From positions 3,112,537-3,176,536 of the forward strand of contig OX243819.1 in NCBI GenBank assembly GCA_945859605.1: a DNA stretch of 64,000 bases. Direction: 5' to 3'. The DNA is from Lumbricus rubellus. Lineage: Eukaryota > Annelida > Clitellata > Crassiclitellata > Lumbricidae. This document shows, piece after piece, positions 12,109 through 23,996 of the stretch (positions within the stretch are counted from its first letter, which is position 1; each line of letters opens with the position of its first letter). Below the pieces are notes generated by a model. It did no database searches. It saw only the letters and a program-made list of their open reading frames with translations, and had not been told where the DNA came from. Position numbers and translations under genes: made by a program.

Positions 12109-13431
12109 GTTCGTTAGTTTCTTTTCTTTCACACTCACTTATTCTCTTTATTTTATAGCACGTGCGGACACATTTGCAACAGTTCATAAAGAAGCGAATA
12201 AGTTTGTTTTCATTTATATATTTTAGCACCACTTGGAAGCTAATGAAAGGCTACTAGGATAGGGATTTTGTTTATTCATAAACCTAAGGACATTGAGTAG
12301 AGAGCTTGACCGGGCGCTATAGCAAATGCGAAAAAATCTTAATAAATAAAATTCATAAACGTTGCGTCGCCACAGTTGTTTTTACAACAGAAGTTCTTAA
12401 CCTTTTCCGCTCACGACACACCTAAACAGCTGGCAGCAAAGCACGCAATAGTCAATATCGTTGTGGAAAAGGCTTAGCATCTATTTGTGAAATGCAGATA
12501 CAACTTGTTTTAAACGGAGACAGGGCCGGATTAAAAAATGTGGGGGCCCTGTTCGAATTTTTTTGGGATCTTCGTCCAAAAAATCTGATGACCTTTTTAA
12601 GTGTCGTTTGGTCGAAATTTCTTTAGAATACACCGATTTTCCCTGCCAAAATAGCTGACGAAATGTTCTAGTTCGTTGGTAGATTTTGTTTAAAACATAC
12701 CAAATTTATCCTAAAGAAAAATTCGTTTCCGCATGTGTGGGGCCCCCTAAAGTGTGGGGGCCCGGTTCGGTCGAACATGTTGAACATGCCTTTATCCGGC
12801 CCTGAACGGAGTTTGCGCACTTGGTGTCGATTTAGAAGTCCTATAGAGCACACGCATAGCTGATTGACCGCACGAACTCACCCAAGCTTCATCTCTTATA
12901 ATCTCTCCGCATGTCGTTCACTCAAAACATTTTGTTTTTCATAAATCCTATCCTGATTCATCCACTTCTCCCCACATCCATCGGAATTTCAACCCTAAAC
13001 ATCACCCACTTTATGGGTCCGTCTGTCAGCCTGCCTGACTTTCCGGATCTTGATCCTCTGCTTACGGATTCGTGTTTTGTGTCTTGGAATAAGCTTGCTC
13101 CCGCGACATAATTTTGTGGGCGCTGTAGAAACCTCGAGGTTACGATTGCGATTAGAAGGCGAAAATGTCGGCGGTTGATGCGTCTGCTTTATTTTGGTAA
13201 TCAGTAGCCTATAGCCTAATAATACCAACTTTACGTAACTATAGCCTACACACGAGGAAGAGGAGAAAGAGTATGTCAGATTATAAATAATTTTTACAAT
13301 AGTAGGCCAGCTATTTGTAGATCTAAATCCCCAATATAAACCATCTGTTGTGTATAATAATTATTATGCTATAGGCCCACGTCAGGTATTATTATACCTT
13401 CTATGAGAACGTTTTTAATTGCTGATGATAG
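12109..13431 (+). other. intron with a hAT MITE
   Basis: Contains the MITE at 12521-12804. The remainder shows no exon or transposon I recognise. Confidence 0.6.
12521..12804. mobile_element. hAT-type MITE
   Basis: 284 bp with termini 'CAGGGCCGGAT' and 'ATCCGGCCCTG'. It is flanked by AACGGAGA (12513-12520) and AACGGAGT (12805-12812), an 8-bp duplication with one change. Subterminal 'GGGGGCCC' occurs on both sides. No transposase. Confidence 0.8.
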
Positions 13432-13818
13432 GATTTTACATGATTGTCAACTCTCCCCTTGGCAACATGGGCGACAGGATGCAGTTTATATCTCCACTCG
13501 TCACCATCTCTCAGCCAACCCAGCTGCAATTCTTTTACTACATGCCGTCCAAGCAATCGAGCGATGGAGGGTCACTGCTTCAATTCTTCCAGTTCTCAAC
13601 GTTGAAGATTCCTGTTCAACTGCTGTTCGAAACCAATATGACTGCTGACAGTAATTGGCAAAAGGCAGTCGTCTGTCTTCCGTCTGGTTCGTACTACTTG
13701 ACATTCCAAGCAACGATGGGAAATCCTCTTGAGTCGTACATAGCCATCGATAACATACGAGTTTCAACGAACGAACCGTGCATAGCTGTCTACAACGTAA
13801 CCAACAGCAATGAGAATG
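13432..13818 (+). CDS. exon: MAM domain, C-terminal half (second MAM)
   Basis: A 129-codon phase 1-1 exon; acceptor GATGATAG, donor GTAGGC. 'GDRMQFISPLVTISQPTQL' and 'FFYYMPS' are followed by 'NWQKAVVCLPSGSYYLTFQA' and the closing 'SYIAIDNIRVS' with 'C'. It completes the MAM opened at 11950-12108. Confidence 0.85.
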
Positions 13819-15371
13819 GTAGGCATCGAATCGTTTGTTGTAATTTACAGACAGGGGAAAGAGAATAGAGCAAAGTACTGGAAGCTCAGAGGACATATAC
13901 ATATATCTCGCCAGATGATGTCAGCATCAAATGACGACATCAATGAGTCACCGCCCCGAACTCCGGGCTGACAGGCCATTTGCCGCCAAAATGTGCCACA
14001 AATATACAAATAATTTGCTCCAAAGGTCAACGCCAACAATAATAATAAGCTACATATCATAGGATGAGTTACATTTTAATTGCATGGAACTGTGCTATAG
14101 AACCACACCGCACAGGAATGTTTAATAATATCTAATAGAAGGTACCTAATAAAGGTAAAATACTGTTCGTTCAATGTATGCATTGCAGTAGGCCTAGGTC
14201 TCTGTTCCGTAGTTAAGCTTTTTGTTGTTTTTTCATAATTTGCTTGCGACTCAGCAGCTTCGAGCTTTTCAGTTTCTCCTTATTTTGTTGTGTTTTTTCT
14301 TCCGTTTTCTAGCATAAGTTTCTTGATTGTGCTTTGTCACTTTTGTCAATCACTATGTTGATTTTGCAAAGATTTCGTCATGGCCACATCAAATCGTCAA
14401 CTCAATATAGGCTATTAGTTGGTGTACCTAGACAGCGGGGTTATTTTATCCCTTTAAGGCCTCTCATTTTTGTAACCAATGAGCAAGATGCAGGCCCGCC
14501 GACAGAAATTCCGGGCCCCTGGGCTGAGCAGTCACGGGCCCCTAAACTATCTTCATGCTTTTTGACCACAAAATTTCAATAAAAATAAATAGAAATTACA
14601 ATAGTGTGGGTACGAATTAACGATAATGCATTATGATCCATGATGTGCCATGAGGTCCTGTATGCACTTTGGTGTTGGGGGAGTTTCTCACTTCCAATCG
14701 GTCAGTGGGTCCCTGGACATGAAAAATCACCGAGGTGCTTGTCCGCCATGACGGCACGAATGACGTAATTGACAAATCCAATATGGCCGCCGTCGGCCAT
14801 ATTGGAAAATTCATCATCTTCATTTCTTACAGCATATGCACGTGCAATACCTCTAATGGTACTGATTCAGGTATGCAGAATTCATTTATAATATTGTTTT
14901 TGTCATCACGGGTCATCTTGAGGTCATAATGTCATGTTCAAGGTCATTTTTTCATCTTTTTCATTTCTTACAGCTTATGCACGTGTAATACCTCTAATGG
15001 TACTAATTCAGGCATGTAGAATTCATTTCTGATATTGCTTTTGTCATCAGAGGTCATCTTAAGGTTCTAGAGGTCAAGGTCAAGGTCACCGAGTTTCATC
15101 GTTTTCATTTATTACAGCAAATGCATGTGTAATACCTCTAAAGTTACTGATTCAGGTATATAGAATTCATTTCTGATACTGTTGTTATCATCCGGGATCA
15201 TCTGAAGGTTATAAGGTCATGGCCAAGGTCATTTGTTGCATCAATGATGTCGATTATAGCTTGAATGAATGCAGAAGTATAAACAGCTGTTATAGCTTTA
15301 ATTGAACAAACGTAGCTAATTATGACATGTTAGAAGTCAATGCTGCTTTAATATGTCATTTTCAGTGCATC

Positions 15372-17704
15372 AAAAAGGTTGTCTTCAAAATATAACCACA
15401 AATTTTTGTTTTGGATGTGTGCAAGCAAGTTTGTGTCCTTCCTTTTTTGCAGGAAGAGTTTTGTTTTCACTTCCTATGACAAAATATGGCGCTGATATTT
15501 GCAGCAGCATGGCAACCACAGCGTCGAGTGTCACACTTGTTGAACTGTTGCATATTGTGGGCAGACTTCGTGACAAGAATGCAGACATTTTGATGGAAGC
15601 AGTGCATCGAAGCGCTCCTTACATCTGCGATTTAATATGGCTCTATTTTTGATTCGTGTTCATTGTGTGTTGCAAGTAGCTGGCATGGCCACCCTGTCCA
15701 CCAGGAAGGTTCCTCTTTGTATGTGACCTTTGATACCCAGTTATTGAAGAATGTAGAGCATCAATTCCGACAGTGGATGTGATATAGTTGTCTAATAAAC
15801 AGATCGAATATTTCTGAACAACAACAGCAGTAACAGTAGCGGCGAGAGTGGCATTCATCATGATGGTTTCTCTTCAGGGTCAGTCTTCCAATCATCGCAT
15901 GGGTCCCCGATGTTCCGTGAAGAATTTCGAGTCCCTGGAATACACCCAAACTTCCAGTCAAGAGCGGTTCCTCAACCATGTCCATCTCAATGGGCAGACT
16001 TCCATCCATCGCATGAGACCTCGAAGCCTATTATCATCATCATCAATATCATAGGGCTCAATGCCTGTAAGAGTCCGACGCCACTCTCTGTCTGAGTCTG
16101 TCTCGCGTCATGCTGCCCAGCTTCAACTGGTCCGGTCAGCAGGTCTGCTCCATACCATAAACATCTTGGAGCAGCTAGACCACCTTGTCTGATTGAAGAG
16201 AATCGTGGGAAAGAGGCATGAAGGACAACGTGGGTCAATGCCCGCATGTGTCTCATGCTCTCCCCCCGACTCTCTCCACTGGTCTGTCCTAACCGGCCTA
16301 GCGGTTCATTATTTGTTGGACCAGATCCGAGTATCATGCAGAGAGCCTCAAGAGTCTTCTGCATAGAACCCTCATCGCTGAGGGTCAGTGCGCTTGAATT
16401 ACCTCGGGACGAACCATAATGACGCCCCCTCGCCGGGCCGAACGACGACGACGATGCACCACTTGACCTTTCGACCTTGAGCGCAGACGATTATCTCCGA
16501 AGAACCTTCGACGATCAGACCTTTCCAAGGTCTGGAAACTCCTCAAACCCAAGCAACACAGGTCGTTTCCCATCAAGTGGAGGCGGCTTCGACTCTCGAC
16601 GACCAGAATCAGATGTTGGACGTGGATCGGTGGAGCGACCATGCAGCAACACTGAAGTTACCGTTGTTCGTAAATCTGGAAAACTCGAGACTGGAATCTA
16701 TCCAACGAGGTCTGCAATCTTCGAAGCATGGCCAATGGCCATGGCAGAGCAGCAGAAAAGGAAAACGACGGAACGAAATTGTCGGATCCAGCCGGGTGGC
16801 AAACAACGACGATGACGACGGATACTGAGTCAGATGTCGAGCCAGCTCCTCAAAGGCAGAAGAAGGCCATCGACGTGCTGCGGGCACATCTCGAGCGGCG
16901 CATGGAGGGCAGACCAACCACCACCAGTAGTGGCACAGCCTACGCCAGCCTCAGCATGGCACCTCGAGGACAATGAGGCGATTGGAAACCGTTACGAGGC
17001 AGTGCACGGAACAACGTTTAGACAGCTTCAGGAAGTGAAAGGAACTAGATCGAAGATCTTTTTCCGTTCGATAACGGAGACTGACGTTCAAGGACAAGGC
17101 TGGTCCGACTTCCGGCATGAGAAGGAGACCCCGGAAGTAGCCGACCAGCAGAAGCAACGATGTCTTTCTGGATTGACCGTCGGCGGACTTCAACAAAAGC
17201 AAAACGATCAACGGCTGAAAGAAACGAAGTTCTGTCTACAGGACGTAACTCGTAGAAACAGAGAACCAATCAGAGATGGCGGTGCAGTAACAATGGAAAC
17301 AAACAACAGCACCTCGTGGAAGTGTCAATCGTCGTCAGGAGTTGCCTTCGAAGTAAGAATACATCCGGTTGACTCTTCAGTCTTCACACATGTCAGCAGA
17401 CTACTCGATGCGATTTGCTCACAAGATTCGATTTCCAGCCACAAGATCGGATTCAGTTTGACCTTCATCTGTCAAGACTTCCGAACTTCAGTGCATCGAA
17501 TCGTGCAAGTTGGACCACTCTTTTCACCCGTGCGACGGTGGAACCCGAACCGGACTCGCCCTCTTCCCATTCACTGCCTGACCTTTACAGAAGATCAAAC
17601 TATGCTGTTTCTACCCATTCGTTGACATTGCGACGCCCTCCTCCACCGACACTGGCTTCCCATCCTCAGAGTATCGACTGACGAAGAATCATTTGGCTGC
17701 CGTA
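15372..17704. other. unassigned core of the foldback element
   Basis: GC is higher than the surroundings. The longest + frame is 16834-17625 (263 codons), overlapped by other frames at 16477-16815 and 16577-16828. Frequent changes of the best-looking frame suggest either a broken gene or a captured transcript. I see no catalytic motif and assign no function. Confidence 0.35.
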
Positions 17705-18172
17705 GTGATGCACGGAAAAATGACATATTAAAGCAGCATTGACTTCTAACATGTCATAATTAGCTACGTTTGTTCAATTAAAGCTATAACAGCTGTTTAT
17801 ACTTCGGCATTCATTCAAGCTATAATCGACATCATTGATGCAACAAGTGACCTTGGCCATGACCTTATAACCTTCAGATGATCCCGGATGATAAAAACAA
17901 TATCAGAAATGAACTCTATATACCTGAATCAGTAACTTTAGAGCAGGGGTGTCAAACCTTTTTGAGTGGCGGGCCAGTGTGAACATCTTCCGACAAGTGG
18001 CGGGCCAGGGTGTCGAAGCTCCTGAGCAAAATTAGGTAGTGATCTGAGAGGGACTTCCGGGCTTGGTCAGCCAATCCCAGAACATTTTCAATAATATAAG
18101 TTTTAAGTAACTTTCATAATTTGTTTTAACAGACAACCAACCGGAAACCATAGATACACTGATTTTATGTTG

Positions 18173-18404
18173 CGGGGCGCGGTGGTGAACGTAGCAGGTA
18201 TGTTCGTCGCCTTGCAGCCGAAAGGTTGCAGGTTCGAATCCACCTCAAGTCCCTGCGTAGGGACCTTGGGCAAGTCCTTCACTCTCAACTATTGCTCAGT
18301 GCTTCGGCGTGAAACTCTGATGCGGTGTTCGCACTGTGGTCGGGAGCGCCTCTGAGTAGTGCGCTTGAAGGGGGGAAATAACAAGTGCACACACAAACAA
18401 TACA
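18173..18404 (+). repeat. tRNA-derived SINE inside composite copy 1
   Basis: The head contains a box-B-like 'GGTTCGAATCCACCTC' preceded by 'GCGCGGTGGT'. The body is shared with the SINE at 24598-24815 ('GACCTTGGGCAAGTCCTTC', 'GCTTCGGCGTGAAACTC', 'GGGAGCGCCTCTGAG'). Confidence 0.75.
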
Positions 18405-18414
18405 CAGTCTACAC

Positions 18415-18746
18415 CAGTGGTTCCCAACCTTTGTTGACTCATGGGGCCACTTTTTCCAAGTTGGAGGACAGGATGGCCACTTTTTCTTAGTTGAAGGACA
18501 TTATAGGGGGGGGGACAAGGCTAAAATTTAATATAAAATTGTTGCAATTGGTTTAAAATAGAATGTTTGATGTTATTTATAGATGCAAAAATAACATAAT
18601 TTTTAATATAAAAATAATTGTGTTCCATCCTGTCCAAATTTTCAATGTTTTCATATAGTTATGTTTGCTAATTATTTGAGAGATGAGGGCCATTTTAGGC
18701 CTGGCGGGCCACTTTTGGCCCGCGGGTCACGGTTTGGGAACCGCTG
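18415..18746. mobile_element. nested hAT MITE in composite copy 1
   Basis: Ends 'CAGTGGTTCCCAACC' and 'GGTTTGGGAACCGCTG'. The duplication GTCTACAC is at 18407-18414 and 18747-18754. 332 bp, no coding capacity. Confidence 0.88.
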
Positions 18747-19839
18747 GTCTACACAGAGCTGTGAGTCTGTAAGAATAAGCCTCTATGCATTTGGCGCTGA
18801 CTGCAAAATATAAAAAGGTGAACTTTTATCCTATAATTTTGTAATCTTTAGGGAAGTCTTCGCGGGCCAGAAATAAATCGTCGGCGGGCCAGAAATGGCC
18901 CGCGGGCCAGCTCTTTGACATCCCTGCTTTAGAGGTATTACACATGCATTTGCTGTAATAAATGAAAACGATGAAACTCGGTGACCTTGACCTTGACCTC
19001 TAGAACCTTAAGATGACCTCTGATGACAAAATCAATATCAGAAATGAATTCTACATACATGAATTAGTACCATTATAGGTATTACACGTGCATAAGCTGT
19101 AAGAAATGAAAAAGATGAAAAATGACCTTGAACATGACATTATGACCTCAAGATGAACCCTGATGACAAAAACAATATTATAAGTGAATTCTGCATACCT
19201 GAATCAGTACCATTAGAGGTATTGCACGTGCATGTGCTGTAAGAAATGAAGAAGATGAATTTTCCAATATGGCCGACGGCGGCCATATTGGATTTGTCAA
19301 TTACGTCATTCGTGCCGTCATGGCGGACAAGCACCTCGGTGATTTTTCATGTCCAGGGACCCACTGACCGATTGGAAGTGAGAAACTCCCCCAACACCAA
19401 AGTGCATACGGGACCTCATGGCACATCAAGGACTATTATATATAGGCCTACATTTATGATTTTAAACAGTTCTTGATGTTAAGAATTTAATTTTCAAATA
19501 ATTATATGGTAATCAAAAACCAGCCTTTCTGGATTTAACTGCAGCAAAATCGTTTATAAAATTATCCTGGTATAGTTCTCCATTTTATTACCCTAAAAAT
19601 GCGGTTAGAAAAGGTCTTTCTTCATCGCTTGGAAAATTGTCCAGGTGTCTTGCAAGATCGTTTCTTATAATATTATAGTAGCCTATTATAATTAGGCTAC
19701 ACTGTCTGAATCCTTTGTGTAAGTGCGGGCCTTGGCGGTAGAGTGCCGAGATCGAAACCAGTCCAGGCCTATTTACAGCTCTAGTCCTATTTAATTTCAG
19801 CATTTTCATAAGTCTTGTTTATAATGTCATCTTTTAGAA

Positions 19840-20823
19840 CAGGGGTGTCAAACCTTTTTGAGTGGCGGGCCAGTGTGAACATCTTCCGACAAGTGGCGGG
19901 CCAGGGTGTCGAAGCTCCTGAGCAAAATTAGGTAGTGATCTGAGAGGGACTTCCGGGCTTGGTCAGCCAATCCCAGAACATTTTCAATAATATAAGTTTT
20001 AAGTAACTTTCATAATTTGTTTTAACAGACAACCAACCGGAAACCATAGATACACTGATTTTATGTTGCGGGGCGCGGTGGTGAACGTAGCAGGTATGTT
20101 CGTCGCCTTGCAGCCGAAAGGTTGCAGGTTCGAATCCACCTCAAGTCCCTGCGTAGGGACCTTGGGCAAGTCCTTCACTCTCAACTATTGCTCAGTGCTT
20201 CGGCGTGAAACTCTGATGCGGTGTTCGCACTGTGGTCGGGAGCGCCTCTGAGTAGTGCGCTTGAAGGGGGGAAATAACAAGTGCACACACAAACAATACA
20301 CAGTCTACACCAGTGGTTCCCAACCTTTGTTGACTCATGGGGCCACTTTTTCCAAGTTGGAGGACAGGATGGCCACTTTTTCTTAGTTGAAGGACATTAT
20401 AGGGGGGGGGGACAAGGCTAAAATTTAATATAAAATTGTTGCAATTGGTTTAAAATAGAATGTTTGATGTTATTTATAGATGCAAAAATAACATAATTTT
20501 TAATATAAAAATAATTGTGTTCCATCCTGTCCAAATTTTCAATGTTTTCATATAGTTATGTTTGCTAATTATTTGAGAGATGAGGGCCATTTTAGGCCTG
20601 GCGGGCCACTTTTGGCCCGCGGGTCACGGTTTGGGAACCGCTGGTCTACACAGAGCTGTGAGTCTGTAAGAATAAGCCTCTATGCATTTGGCGCTGACTG
20701 CAAAATATAAAAAGGTGAACTTTTATCCTATAATTTTGTAATCTTTAGGGAAGTCTTCGCGGGCCAGAAATAAATCGTCGGCGGGCCAGAAATGGCCCGC
20801 GGGCCAGCTCTTTGACATCCCTG
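19840..20823. mobile_element. composite hAT-like element, copy 2
   Basis: 984 bp; the same ends as copy 1. The duplication TTTTAGAA is at 19832-19839 and 20824-20831. It contains the same SINE and a nested MITE at 20311-20643 with the same GTCTACAC duplication. The only length difference I see is one base in a G run. It inserted into the outer hAT element. Confidence 0.88.
20311..20643. mobile_element. nested hAT MITE in composite copy 2
   Basis: Counterpart of 18415-18746, with identical ends and the same flanking GTCTACAC. It was therefore inherited with the composite rather than inserted separately. Confidence 0.85.
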
Positions 20824-22339
20824 TTTTAGAATAACGATGACAACACCACAAATTTCAATTTCATTTATTCGGTTATGATCACTAGAATCAACCGATATGA
20901 TTTATTTATTATAGAGTCTATAGGACTAGCTGATTACAGGCTCTGAATTATCTTCTTTGATATTTCGATTTGAAATAGCCTAGTGTGCGACTACCAACTT
21001 TTGCCTTTTCAAACTTTTTCGCTTGTTCTTTTCGTTTTTGTGCTCCATATTTTGTGTGTGTATTCCATCGTTACAAAAGAAATTTATCTTTTATTGATTT
21101 GTTCATGCTTATGATTGAAAAAGAACAATGGATAATTTTGTAGAAGAGCGTTCTGAGCGTTCTGAGACGGAAGAGTATGTTTTAGTTGACAAAAACCCTG
21201 ATAATTAGGCCTAAGGTAATGTACTGTAACAGATGCTTGAAAGTTGAAACTTAAGAAGCTGTTGTAATGTGACGGTAATATTAGGCTAAATCATAAACTT
21301 TGCATAGACTACATGTAAGTTCAACATATGAAACATATGAAAATTTTAAATTCAGTTGAGCCCGGGCCCCTCCGGGCCCCTAAAAGTCGCCGGGCCCCTG
21401 GGCATTTGTCCCCCTTGCCCATCCCCCTCTCGGCGGGCCTGGCAAGATGTGTAACCTGTCATGTATACTTTGGTTGAAAATAAAAATATTTGATTGATTG
21501 ATTGATCTAGATGTCTGCGTAAAATGTCATATGCCAAAGGATTGATTAATTATTTATGCGCAGCTGTGCTATATTGTATGTCGGCACAGACATCCACGCA
21601 CAGGAAACTTGAATTGTTGAAATGTCGATCTATATCCAATCCGCTGGCAGGAGAGGCGTACATTAGGCTACGTTGCTCGGCGTTTGTGCTAATTTCTTTT
21701 CTTTTGGCTCAGCAGAGTTAAAGTTCAGTGGTGGCGCCTGACACTTTTTGTAGCCAGGGCAGAGTCATACAAGTAACCAGGGCAGAGGGCGAGTAGCGTG
21801 CTCGGTAGTAGGCCTACGCAGTGTTTAATCTAGTTCCTCTGCTTGAGGGGCGGATTCGGGTTTCTAGAGTGTGAAAGTCTGGCTTCTAGAGGGGGCGAAA
21901 GAGTCCGCTTTGGTCGTACATTTTGTGCGGACATCTTGGTCGCCAAAATTTTCAGAAGACCTTTTGTTAGTCATTTGGAAATCACCCACCCGACACTATA
22001 ATTAGGCCTAGGGTTGGATGGTCAGAGGATCAGATGGGCGAAGTCATAAAACCGAACACGTTTTGACATTTGGAAAGCAAATCTTATAAGTCTCATAGAC
22101 TAATATCACTGATTAGTGATTATAGTGAAGCATTGCAATCCTATTTCGTTCGAGTAGCATTTCGAAAGCAAAAAGTTAGGCAAATAGGCCTAAAGTAACT
22201 GAGTCCGGAATATAAATCTATTGTTTACGCAAATGCTTACGCTGGTAGCGCTTCATTTGAAAAAAATAAAGTGACAGTTGGGCATAGGCTATATGCTGTT
22301 AGTTGAATATGGCAATGTGAATAAACAGCCACAGAACTT

Positions 22340-22575
22340 TTCCCTGATAGAACATTTGCCCTGCAACACCTTTTCCCATGCCAGTATTTTCCTTCCAGTT
22401 CCCTGCCGGATTTTTTCCCTGCCAGAACTTTTGCCACAACTTTTCCTTACCAGGACTCATAATTGCCATGCGAGAATTTTGCCCTACCAGAATTTTTCCC
22501 TGCCAAAATGTTTGCCTTCCAGAACTTTTGTCTGCCAGATTTTTGCCCTATACCATAATTTTTGCCCTGCCATGC
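22340..22575. repeat. degenerate minisatellite
   Basis: About a dozen imperfect copies of a unit of roughly 20 bases, consensus near TTTTGCCCTNCCAGAAC, with frequent GCCAGAA/TTTTCCCTGCC variants. No function apparent. Confidence 0.75.
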
Positions 22576-22849
22576 CCTGGCGTAGCGCCGCCACTGCTAA
22601 AGTTTGACATAAACCGCAGTTGATGTATTTTCTGATGTGCCTAAAAATGCGTGAAAATAATAATTGACTCTTCAAAAGATTTTTGTTTGCTTCGACCAAT
22701 ATTTGGGGGGTTTCTACATTGAGAAGTCAGCATAACGATGGTATCGGGTGTAGGAAAGCCTTAATGTATGTTGTATTGTTGTTGCTCATGTATTATAGGC
22801 CTATGTGTGATGAATCTGATGATGTGGTTTGCATGTTCTGCATCCTTAG

Positions 22850-22957
22850 GAACAACGTCTGTTAATTGTACATTTGCGATGAGCGACGTTTGTGGCTACA
22901 CTCTGCTTTCAACTATAACCAGCTTGGGTCTCTCGTACAAGCTTGCACCTCCATCAG
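22850..22957 (+). CDS. exon: MAM domain, N-terminal half (third MAM)
   Basis: A 36-codon phase 1-1 exon; acceptor ATCCTTAG, donor GTGGGT. 'VNCTFAMSDVCGYTLLST' is a MAM opening with the Cys pair. The next exon in order is a CUB module, not a MAM C-half. The next MAM C-half is at 44219, and phases would permit either a direct splice or a MAM interrupted by CUB. Confidence 0.7.
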
Positions 22958-23362
22958 GTGGGTCTCACTTAGCCTATAAGTTTGTTGAAAAGGCTACATA
23001 AGAAAATGTGCAATGGATAACATACGCCATTTCTATCAAATGGTCAACTAACCTGTAGCCTACCTTCAACCATGAATTTGTTCTAACCACGCATGTCGAA
23101 TAGTTAATGGATTGTCTGTGTCTCTGACTGTTTTGTCTTGAAGAGTAGCCATACAAATTCGTTTCTGCGATTCTCAGTCTCGAATGACAAGCAAAATAGG
23201 ATTTAAATTCTTGCTGATCCTGATTTTGCCTAAGACAATCGTATTCCTGGTTGTCGATAACCATGATGTATCGGGCAATCTAGAGTTCGCAGCAAGAAGT
23301 TTGTACCGCTTCAGTGACTGTTTATTTTTGAGATATACATGTATGCTGCGTTGTGGTTTTAG
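22958..23362 (+). other. intron, nothing recognised
   Basis: About 400 bases. I looked specifically for a MAM C-terminal half here and found none. Confidence 0.6.
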
Positions 23363-23544
23363 GCAAACTGGATTCGGATAAATGTACCCAGGTGTATGAA
23401 GACGAAACGGGTTTCATCGCCCTCAAGACGAACCGGTTGTCTGGTTGTACCAACCAAACGATCGAGATGATTCGAGCTCCCATCGGAAGCTTAATAACAA
23501 TCACCTTCTCCTTCTTAAATCTGTCCGGAGAAGAATACCTAGAG
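23363..23544 (+). CDS. exon: CUB-like module, first part
   Basis: Acceptor GGTTTTAG, donor GTACAT, starting in phase 1 and ending in phase 0. It includes 'KCTQVYEDETGFIALKTNR', 'GCTNQTIEMIRAPIGSLITI' and 'TFSFLNLSGEEYLE'. The pattern 'C...G.I......C.W.I..P.G..I.L.F..F.L....YLEV' is that of CUB domains, but the aromatic after the second Cys is replaced. Confidence 0.68.
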
Positions 23545-23815
23545 GTACATGTAGCTTATCAACATGAATCATTGTCTTTGCGCGTTAAGCAGTTGTCACC
23601 TCAACCAGTCAGAAGATAGCTGCAATTTAACGAATATTTGTGTACATTCCCGTTGAAGTTTGGATTTCGATTTCTCTGACCTCTCGCATATCGCCCAGGC
23701 TTTCCAACTGATGCAGGCCCTATAATTATGACATTAGTTGCATATAAATTGAAACGGCCCTACATTTTTTTTGTATCACGCAACTTAATATGCTGAAAGG
23801 CTTTGTTGCGTTCAG

Positions 23816-23996
23816 GTGCAAAGCTATGATGATCAGAAAGGCGAATGGACAACTCAGATGACAATCCAAGTATCCAAGAAGAAAAGCTCAACTCCGACGA
23901 CCGCATTGAGGCTGATTGCCTATAATATCCAATCTGATATGGTGGATTCTGTAAAGTACAACGTCACCTACAGAATATACCCGCCTAAGAACACAG
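23816..23996 (+). CDS. exon: CUB-like module, second part
   Basis: Starts in phase 0 after GTTCAG and ends in phase 1 before GTAGGC. 'VQSYDDQKGEW' continues the CUB 'L.V.D' strand, and the exon ends 'SVKYNVTYRIYPP', like the final strand of a CUB domain. Together the two exons are 363 bases, a symmetric 1-1 cassette with one internal phase-0 intron. Confidence 0.68.

Larger units (their letters stand above)
17944..18926. mobile_element. composite hAT-like element, copy 1
   Basis: 983 bp; ends 'CAGGGGTGTCAAA' and 'TTTGACATCCCTG'. The exact 8-bp duplication CTTTAGAG is at 17936-17943 and 18927-18934. It carries a tRNA-type SINE (about 18173-18404) and a nested MITE (18415-18746). It is nearly identical to the copy at 19840-20823, including both passengers, so the loaded element itself transposed recently. 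Confidence 0.88.
14641..19428. mobile_element. foldback-like element with about 730-bp inverted repeats
   Basis: 14641-15371 is repeated in inverse orientation at 17705-19428, once the 17944-18926 insertion and its duplication are set aside (731 against 733 bp). The outermost shared word is 'TGATGTGCCATGAGGTCC'. Each arm has a palindrome, CAATATGGCCG.CGGCCATATTG, and three internal copies of a repeat of about 140 bp containing 'AATACCTCTAATGGTACT'. I found no target-site duplication. The 2.3-kb core (15372-17704) has several overlapping frames of moderate length but no recognised domain. Confidence 0.7.
14491..21441. mobile_element. outermost hAT-like element of a nest (8-bp target duplication)
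   Basis: Termini are 'CAGGCCCGCCGA' at 14491 and the inverse 'TCGGCGGGCCTG' ending at 21441. The exact duplication GCAAGATG is at 14483-14490 and 21442-21449. 'GGGCCCCTGGG' occurs just inside both ends. Its own DNA is about 14491-14640 plus 19429-21441 minus a second insertion. No transposase was recognised, so it was probably non-autonomous. All other elements in this stretch are younger insertions into it. Confidence 0.8.
13819..22849 (+). other. 9-kb intron containing a transposon nest
   Basis: 13819-14490 has no recognised feature. 14491-21441 is the nested transposon cluster described below. 21450-22330 is AT-rich, with short (ATTG)n near 21490. 22340-22575 is a degenerate minisatellite. 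No exon was seen. Confidence 0.65.

Noticed and set aside
16834..17625. 263-codon frame as a protein-coding gene
   Set aside because: No recognised domain, overlapped by comparable frames, and inside a mobile element; kept only as an unassigned core.
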